Shown here piece after piece: positions 56,716 to 64,000 of a DNA stretch of 64,000 bases. The notes beneath the pieces were generated by a model. The model did not search any database and was not told where the DNA came from. It saw nothing but the letters and a program-made list of their open reading frames with translations. The stretch is taken from the NCBI RefSeq assembly GCF_008728515.1, contig NC_044980.1, positions 30,086,290-30,150,289 of the forward strand, written 5' to 3'. Within the stretch, counting starts at the first letter, position 1. Every line of letters starts with the position of its first letter. Source of the stretch: Papio anubis (Eukaryota > Chordata > Mammalia > Primates > Cercopithecidae). The position numbers were made by a program, and so were the translations under genes.

Positions 56716-59212
56716 CTAAGTACATTCAAGGATCTCACTTGAAAAAACACATGAAGGAGAAGCTCAAATAGCCTTTGCTGACTTTGTATAATTGCCTGCC
56801 AGCAGGTGCCAGGCTAGTAGACTGTGAATCATAATTGAAACGGAAAAAATTAATTATAAAATTTTGAGCAATTTAAAGTTAATTTGACTAATATTACACC
56901 ATGAAACATGAAGCATTATGAAGATTCCTGACAAAAGAACAAAAGAGAAGAATAAATGCTGCATAATCATTTGATTCACCCTGAAGTCAGGTTCAGCAGT
57001 TACACCCCAAACATGGAGACTCTCAAACGCCACAGTTTTCAGTTAAAAATCAATGTGGCTGTACAGCGTTAATTTCTAATCTTGAGGCCCACTATTGAAA
57101 AATGTGGACACACCTGCTCTATAAAGAGAGCTGCTTTAAGTCGTGCTGATCCAAAGACATATGAACTACCTCATATCAAAGCACTCCGGATGTATCGACT
57201 TCTTTCAACACACACTAGAGTGGAGCACTTTCCACTGGTTTGCACAGTGCTCATCTTCTATATTCAGCTTATTCTTCCTTCTCCTCTGTAAATAGTTATG
57301 AAGTGTGATTCATTCTATTCCTAAAGGACTCCTTCAATCACAGTGCAGGTCCCGAATGAGAGGATGGCAACGGATCTGGAAAATAAGTTTGCTATGCTCT
57401 AGCATGAGCTAACACTGCCTATATTACTCAAAGTGACTGGCTCACAGTCATGGATGTGGTGGCTCCAATTAACCTGCCCCATAAATACTTTTTAGTGAAG
57501 TCAGGCCAAAGAGATTCATGTATTTCAATTTGGAAATATTATTTAAAATTGACTGGTCCGGAGAGAGATTAGAAATACCGCGATTGACCACACACACACA
57601 GAGTCATGAACCAATTATTTAATAGGCAATGTAATAACTGAGAAACTATTCCTATCTTCCATTCCACCATCTACTGAAAGCCACATCAAAAACTTAATAG
57701 GTTGCATGTATATTGAAAATAAAAGGGGGAGCCAGCAATATCTGGGTACACATTTCTTGTAGAAGATTTATGTGCAGTACAATCCTATGGTGATTCCAAG
57801 GTAGAATTGACTAGACACCCATATCTAGAAGCTTCTTAGTTATTACATTTTGAAAATGCAATGAATAGGTACATTGGATATTTGTTTTGTAAAGAACACT
57901 GAACATTTAAGTGTGAATATAAAATTCAGTTTACAACTGTCTTGTCCATACAACCACCAGCTAGAATGCTAGCTGCGATTGAAAGATCTTGTATCTGCAA
58001 GAATCAATATTTATGAGACCTAACAATTGTCTTAGAAAAACTGACTTAATGAACTGCATACAGTAACTTAAATTGACCAACTATTTCATAGATTTGTCAG
58101 AGTCCAAAATCAAGTAAAATAATATGTCATAGAGTTTTATATTAACTTGTAAAATGGATTAGTTTCAATCCTTTCATGACAGTGCATTAAAAAATAATAA
58201 CCCATATTCATCTAAAATTTCTGTTCTTCTGATCACAGTGAGCCTCATCCCTTACCACACTCTTCCATCTCTTTGCTATTCTAGAAGGGAATTCTCTCTG
58301 TGATTTTCACCTGGTAGCAAGTCATAATTAAGATAGTCTTATTTAATTTTTATTTGACTTCAAATACTTATTTTTTCCCTTCAAACTCTTAAAATAATTG
58401 CAGTATTGAACTCCATCTGAAAGAATTATTGGAAAGGTCATGGAATGTCCAGATTTTTCAGTCAACTCATGTTAGTTCCAAGTCATTAACTTTGCTGTTT
58501 ACTAACTCAGAACAGGGGGGAAAAAAGAAAATACATATATATATGTATATATACATATATATATTTATATATGTATTTATATATATATACACACATACAC
58601 ATATATGTATTTTTAAAGTCCTGAACTCACAACCTATGGAGGGTACTAAAAGTATAAAAGTGTTTCAAAGCACCCCAACAGGTTGGCAATTTCAAGATAG
58701 AAAGTTGAAGATCCTTAAAATTAAGACATGTGCAAAAACAATAAATTAATTGGCACTGCAAGTTCCCCAAATTTATGCCATTTCTAATATGATATACTTA
58801 CTAATAAAAAAAACTGAAAACATGTCAATAAAATCAAATATGTTCTTCTGTATAAAGCAATGAGAAAATAACAATGAAACATAAAGAAGAAAAGCACTAA
58901 CACATGCCACAACTAATTGTGACAATCTTTATAGTATCTATCATTTCCAGTTTTCAAGTTTGTCTAAAGCTGTCATTCTTAACATATTTTTTCTTTGATA
59001 TACCTTTTAGATTCATTGTTTCAAGTGCTTTTATGTAAAACCACATCACATCTACTGAACCATCTGTTATCATTGTCTCCAAGCCATTATTAAAAAAGAA
59101 ATTCAGATCTCTGGGCTCAAAAAAATCACCTAAAATATTTCAAGTAACACATCAAAATGTTAAATGCAAAAGTCAAAAGTTAAAAAGCCAGTGTGACATT
59201 TTAAATTACCTT
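56716..59212. other. unassigned AT-rich sequence, 2.5 kb
   Basis: No family recognised. It includes a short (CA)n at about 57590-57600 and the TA-rich tract 58531-58612. ATTA-rich clusters at about 56850-56890 are unremarkable for AT-rich DNA. Confidence 0.4.
58531..58612. repeat. (TA)n / (ATAC)n AT-rich tract
   Basis: About 80 bp of TATATA, ATGTATATATAC and ACACATAC units with dyad symmetry. It gives a spurious Tyr/Ile-rich frame. Confidence 0.9.
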
Positions 59213-59690
59213 TGCTATAGGCTGAATTGTATTTCTCAAAAAAGATATGCTGAAATCCTAATCCCCAGTATCTCAGAATATGAGCTTATTTTGAAGGGGG
59301 ATTTTTACAAAAGTAATCAAGTTAAAATGAGGTCATTGGATGGACCACAATCCAACATGACTGGTGGCCTTATAAGAAGGGGAAATTTGGATACAGAGGC
59401 AGGCATGCAGAGAAAGATAATATGAAGGGACACAATGAGAACACCATGTGAAGACAGGGGACTACAGTGATGCATCAACAAACCAAGTGATTCCAGAGAT
59501 TGCCAGCAACCCACTGGAAACTTGAAAGAGGCAAGGAAGGATTCCCCTACATGTTTTAGAGAGAGCATGCCCTGCTGACATCTTGATTTTAGACTTCTAG
59601 CCTTCTACCACACAATAAATTTCTGTTGTTCTAAGCTACCCAGTTTATGGTTCTTTGATACACGAGGCCAGGAAGCTCATATGCTTCCAT
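59213..59690 (+). repeat. MLT1C-like MaLR solo LTR, sense
   Basis: TGCTATAGGCTGAATTGTAT, AAATCCTAATCCCCAGTATC, TCAGAATATGAGCTTATTTT, TCCAACATGACTGGTGGCC, AGTGATGCATCAACAAACC, TTCTAGCCTTCTACC and AATAAATTTCTGTTGTTC are in MLT1C order. No internal viral region. Confidence 0.85.
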
Positions 59691-59705
59691 TACAAAGCTA
59701 GTGTC

Positions 59706-60145
59706 ACAGCCCCAAAATAAATCCATGCATTTATGATTAATCTACTGATTTTCGACAACAGTACAAAGAACACACAATAGGAAAAGGACAGTCTTTTCCA
59801 TAAATGGTGCTGGGAAAACTTGATATCCACATGCAGAAGATTGGAATTAGATGCTTATCTCCTACTACATTTTTAAAAAATCAACTCAAAATAGATTAGA
59901 CTTAAAGGTAAGGCCTGAACTACTACTAGAAGAAACACTACTAGAAGAAAATGTAGAGAGAAAGCTCCATGGCATTGGTCTGGGCAATGATTATTTGGAT
60001 ATGGCACCAAAAGCACATGCAGTAAAAACAAAAATAGACAAAGAAGATTACATCAAATGAAAAAGTTTCCGCACAGCACAGGAAACAATCAACAGAGTGA
60101 AGAGATTTCAACCCACAGACTGGAAGAAAATATTTGCAAACCATA
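59706..60145 (+). mobile_element. L1M, sense, first part
   Basis: AAATAAATCCATGCATTTAT, GGAAAAGGACAGTCTTTTCC, ATAAATGGTGCTGGGAAAAC and TGGAAGAAAATATTTGCAAA are L1 ORF2 sequence. A perfect 12-bp duplication, AAAGCTAGTGTC, sits at 59694-59705 and 61239-61250, which fixes both ends of this 5'-truncated insertion. Confidence 0.92.
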
Positions 60146-60466
60146 TGTCTTAGTCCATTTTCTGTTGCTATAACAGAATACCACAGACTGGGTAATTTAT
60201 AAAGAAAAGGAGTTTGTTTTTAGCTCATGCTTCTGGAGGATGAGAAGTTCAAGAGCATGGCACTGACATCTGGTGAGGACCTTCTTATTGCCTCATGACA
60301 GAGGGCATCACATGGCAAGTGGGCAACAGCAAAAGAGCCAGAGAGCTTGATTTTTACAACAAAGCCACTGCCTCAATAACAACCCCACTCCTGTGATATT
60401 GGCATTAATCCATTAACCCATTCATGAGGGCAGAGGAATTTTGTAGAACGCATTCAAACCACAGCA
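60146..60466 (-). repeat. MST-type MaLR LTR inserted in the L1
   Basis: 321 bp from TGTCTTAGTCCATTTTCTGT to AACCACAGCA, with GACTGGGTAATTTATAAAGA and AACCCATTCATGAGGGCAGA inside. A perfect 5-bp duplication, CCATA, lies at 60141-60145 and 60467-60471. The family's 'gaggggacctcatgacctaatc' part is deleted. Confidence 0.92.
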
Positions 60467-60471
60467 CCATA

Positions 60472-61238
60472 AATTTAGTAAGTTAAAAATATCCAAAATA
60501 TATAAGGAACTCAAACAACTCAAAAGCAAAAAATAATAATAATAACCTGATTTTGAAATGGGCAACAAACCTGATTAACAGGTATGAGTGATATCTCATC
60601 AGTATGTTAAAATGGCCATTATCAAAATGACAAATAATAACAAGTGCTAATGGGCATGTGGAGAAAAGAGAACCCTTGCCTGCTGTCGATGAGAATATAC
60701 ATTAGTACAGCTACAATGGAAAGCAATATAAAGGGTCCACAAAAAATTAAAAATAGAACTGCCATATGATATAGCAATCTCACTGTTGAGTATATATTCA
60801 AAGGAAAGGGAGTCAGTATGTCAAAGAGATGTCTGTAGACCTATGGTCATTGACTTTTTCACAATAGCCGAGATGTAGAATCAACCTAAATGCCCATCAA
60901 TGAATGAATGGATAAAGAATATGTGAGATATATATTTTTTCATCATATATATATGGAATATTATTTAGCATTTAAAAAGAAGGAAATCCTACCATTTGCT
61001 GAACGTGGATGACATGAAGTTACATGAAATGAGCCAGGCTCAGGAAGACAACTACGACATGATCTCATTTATATGTGGAATCTAAAAGAAGTTTAATTTA
61101 TAGAAGCAGAGAGTAGAATAGTGGTTAACAGGGGCTGTGTGCGGGGGTAGAGGAAGAGATGTTGGTGAAAGTATACAAAATTTTATTTAGATCAAAGGAG
61201 TAAGTTAAATAAATAAATAAATACATACATACATAAAT
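60472..61238 (+). mobile_element. L1M, sense, second part
   Basis: AGGAACTCAAACAACTCAAA, ATGGCCATTATCAAAATGAC, GAATATTATTTAGCATTTAA, GATCTCATTTATATGTGGAA and GTAGAATAGTGGTTAACAGG are the ORF2 end and start of the 3' UTR. It ends in (AAAT)n(ACAT)n at 61208-61240. The 3' UTR is short, ending soon after AGATCAAAGGAG. Confidence 0.9.
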
Positions 61239-61250
61239 AAAGCTAGTGTC

Positions 61251-61626
61251 CTTAGTGTCACTAATTTCTTAGCAGTTTTATTTTTTCAGAGATTTATATT
61301 ATACCATGCCATTTTCCTAGAGCAAAATAGTGAGATGGAGCCAGGGAAAAAAATGAAACAGAAATGTCACATTACCTGAAAATCATATAATATTCACTTA
61401 GAAAAATATACATTTTTATTCAAGTATAATAGTAGGAAAGTTAAGATATATTATTGAAACAAAGCTATCATAAATAAAAGTTCAGACAAATTCAAATTAT
61501 AGAATATTATTGCCAAGATATGGTAAATATTTTAAACCCTAAAGGTATCACAAGTTCAAATTACTGAGGAAGATTAAAACCTAGGTGATCCATAAGTAGA
61601 TAATGTATTTTTTTTCCTCTTTTAGA
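61251..61626. other. unassigned AT-rich sequence
   Basis: Nothing recognised between two L1 pieces. Confidence 0.4.
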
Positions 61627-61801
61627 ATTACATCAGAGGGTGGAGGTTGGGAGAAGGGAGAGGATCAGGAAAAATAACTAATGGGTACTGGGTTTAATAC
61701 CTGAGTGATGAAATTATCTGTACAACAAACCTCCATGACACAAGTTTACCATGTAACAAACCTGCATTTGTACCCTGAACTTAAAATACAAGTTTTTTTA
61801 A
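61627..61801 (+). mobile_element. L1 3' UTR end, sense (L1PB/L1MA-like)
   Basis: AGAGGGTGGAGGTTGGGAGA, GGAAAAATAACTAATGGGTA, CTGTACAACAAACCTCCATG, ACACAAGTTTACCATGTAAC and TGTACCCTGAACTTAAAATA are the L1 3' terminus. 5'-truncated. No clear duplication. Confidence 0.9.
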
Positions 61802-63050
61802 AATGATATGATATATTTTTTTTTAATGTAGGAAAGTCTAATTAAGAGGAATTTATACAAAATGTCCTGCAGAGGCTAACAAAACTGCCTGTATGAATTT
61901 TATCACATTTAACAAACCACTACCAGTAATTTCACAGAGTAGGGGAATTATCCATTATTTTCTTTCAAAATAAATTTTACATGTTAGCATAAACCTCTTC
62001 CCACTTCCTCACAATTTTCATGTTTGTAACAATTATAAGGATATTCAAGGTGTCTGCTTGCATGCCAAATGATAAAAACAAAGCTGGTGTGGGAGCTATC
62101 ATACAAGGTTTTAATTCAAGCTATCACAAGCCAAGGTCACGCTTGATCTCAGCTCCCAGAGGTGCTAACAGGCAACTTTCAATGGATTCAAATTATGGGC
62201 CAGATCATTAAACAAGCTGACTGACTCACTCATTCTTGCTATTAATAAAGAACTCATCTTGGAGATTTTCCGCACGGCTGTATGGATAACCTGAATTTAT
62301 GTGGACCTCAGCAGTTCAAAGCCTGAATTCATTTTCTTGAAACAAGCAGAATCTGAAGTTTATTAGCATGGAAAAGAGTTCTCTTTTCATTAGATTATTC
62401 TGAAGTGCTGTCCATTACATAATATGCCACGCATGTGGAACCTTTAGAATAAAAATTGTGATTGCCACTCAATAAGGGAGTATTTCTAAGATGTGACAGA
62501 TTTTATAACTGTGAAGAAGGAAATATCTGCCTGTCTGAGTATCTTAGCCTTTCAAACATGCTCTTTAAATTAAAATTATAGCACATAGAAAACTTCATTA
62601 CCTGTTTCAGTGGTAGATAATTGTTTCTCCTCTTTGAATATGTGCCCTTTTCAGGATAAGTAATCTGGACTATACAGAGCTGAACAAGTGGTAAATGGGT
62701 TCTCTCTGCTTTTCTATTGGCTGTCCCCAGGCAATTACCTACACCCTATTACAAATTAGGATACAAGAAACAGTGACCTACATTTTAATTAAGTCTTAAG
62801 TAATTTTTCACTTATGTTTTTAATAAATACAAAAGGGGTTATGTGATTTAAAGTTTTTTCCTGCCAAATTTTACTTAAAAGACACTAAAGTAATCAATGG
62901 CAATGAAATAGAATCAATCCCATTGAAATGAAATGGCCAGGAAATTTAAAAGAAATGATAAAAGATTGGTTCATGGTCCTTAAAATTATTTAAAAATTGA
63001 AAATGATTCAAGGGATCATGGTCTTTTCTATATTCTCATTTATTCATTTT
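61802..63050. other. unassigned AT-rich sequence
   Basis: No family, RNA gene or exon recognised. Confidence 0.4.
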
Positions 63051-63054
63051 TAAT

Positions 63055-63560
63055 CAATTTATCAAGCAACTACTCTTGGGAGTTTAGTCTTATCTCACTC
63101 ATTAGGGATGCAAAGATAGCCTCCATCCTCAAATAATTCACTGTTTCAAATAGCGCAAACAAATATTGAGAAATAACTGAGTATTTTGTGATAAAGGTTG
63201 GAAAATGTGCCCTGATGGGTGGATCCCAGAACCTCAATAAAAAGAGAGAAAGAGAAGAACCTCACAAAACAGGACACAGTTGGTTGGCATCTTGAACGAT
63301 GAATAGAGCTTCAACAAGTGAGCAAAGTAAGGAAGGAAGCTTCATCAACATCTCGGCATACTAAATGGAACTCCCAAAACCTTGACATGCTTGAAGCATA
63401 GGTTGTCAGTAGTGTCTTTGGGAAAGGAAGATTAGCAAGAGGGACCAAGAGGGTCAGAGGAAAGAGATGAAGTCATGAAGGAATGAATGCAGAAGAGAGT
63501 GGACCTCTTTGTTGTCAATTGGATGCCATTATGGGATTTTATCAGGGTCTGTCTAATGTG
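63055..63560 (-). repeat. L2 LINE, antisense
   Basis: ATCAATTTATCAAGCAACTA, ATTAGGGATGCAAAGATAGC, CTCCATCCTCAAATAATTC, ATTTTGTGATAAAGG and TGAAGTCATGAAGGAATG are in antisense L2 order, much decayed. Confidence 0.5.
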
Positions 63561-63802
63561 ACTCTTATTATTAAAAGATAATTCTGGAAGTTGCTATAGT
63601 TAGTTGGCTGATAGTTTTGCATGTCTCCTTCTGGCCTAAAATGACCAAAAAAAAAAAAAATCCAAAAGTTACATTGACAAAATAAATTCCTAAGACTAAG
63701 TAAGAATGGCAGAATGGGAAAATAAGTGGCAATGGTGGACTAGAAATGTAAGAACAAAGATAGAAAGGAAAACATCAAGAGACTATTATTCCAAGGTAGG
63801 CG

Positions 63803-64000
63803 TATTAGTTTGCTAGGGCTGACATAATAAAAGCCAGGTACGACAGGCTAGGTGGCTTAAAAAACTGAAGTTTATTTTCTCACAGTTCTAGAGGCTGTGA
63901 GTCCAAGATCAAGGTGTCAGCAGGTATGGTTTCTCCTGAGGCCTCTCTCTGGTTTATATCTCTCGCTGTTTTCTTGCTGTGACTTCATGATCTTAGTCAA
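63803..64000 (-). repeat. MLT1-type MaLR LTR, antisense, cut by window end
   Basis: GTATTAGTTTGCTAGGGCTG, GGCTAGGTGGCTTAAAAAAC, TTATTTTCTCACAGTTCTAG, GTCCAAGATCAAGGTGTCAG and CTCCTGAGGCCTCTCTC are the outer end of an antisense MLT1-type LTR. The rest lies beyond the window. Confidence 0.8.

Noticed and set aside
56840..56900. Homeobox-like ATTA cluster as a possible enhancer
   Set aside because: ATTA motifs are expected by chance in AT-rich DNA and no conservation data are available.

Overview
This window is primate nuclear DNA with no recognisable gene. The youngest Alu copies (1973-2280, 14610-14916, 44936-45246) read CTCAAGCC where the human AluY consensus has CTCACGCC. Two of them (1973, 44936) also carry GCCGGGCGAGGTGG at the start of the right arm. 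I recognise this combination as typical of Old World monkey AluY lineages (macaque, baboon and relatives), so a cercopithecid source is the best guess. Composition is AT-rich and CpG-poor. Every open reading frame I looked at is short and lies in repeat DNA or in sequence with no protein-like features. No exon, promoter, CpG island, tRNA or other RNA gene could be supported. The window could be intergenic or lie inside a large intron.

Layout. 1-6.4 kb: antisense L2 relics, one young AluY, and one 1.1 kb L2 with a recognisable reverse-transcriptase ADD box on the minus strand. 8-14 kb: a CT microsatellite, a 118-bp hairpin in a GATA-rich patch, an antisense Alu, a short L1 3' end carrying a 3'-transduced segment inside a perfect 16-bp target-site duplication, a MaLR LTR split by a Tigger-like DNA transposon, and an MLT1 LTR whose CT stretch has grown into a 231-bp pyrimidine tract. 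14-25 kb: AluY, an MLT2-type LTR, a solo THE1 LTR, MIR pieces, sense L2 copies, AluJ, and an MLT1-type LTR. 25-36 kb: L2 and MIR relics, three Alus (one lacks its 3' end, one is a left-arm-only AluY with its own target-site duplication), and two more antisense L2 copies. 36-44 kb: mostly unassigned old sequence, with a 5'-inverted L1, MIR and an MST-like LTR. 44-52 kb: a primate L1 3' half carrying an AluY, MLT1-type LTRs, antisense L2 interrupted by an L1M 3' end, MER5A, a MER44-like transposon, and Alus. 52-64 kb: an MLT2-type LTR with a locally templated inverted insertion, L2 and MIR, MLT1C, an L1M with a clean 12-bp target-site duplication that is itself split by an MST-type LTR with a 5-bp duplication, an L1 3' end, and an LTR running off the right edge.

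Nothing here works together as a pathway. The interest lies in mutational and insertional history: an L1 3' transduction, a twin-primed L1, an Alu half-copy, nested insertions with readable duplications, and two inverted-repeat events that look like template switching. I did not find a new biological system. Repeat family names are by eye from remembered consensus patterns. Class-level calls are firmer than subfamily calls, and the edges of old repeats are approximate.
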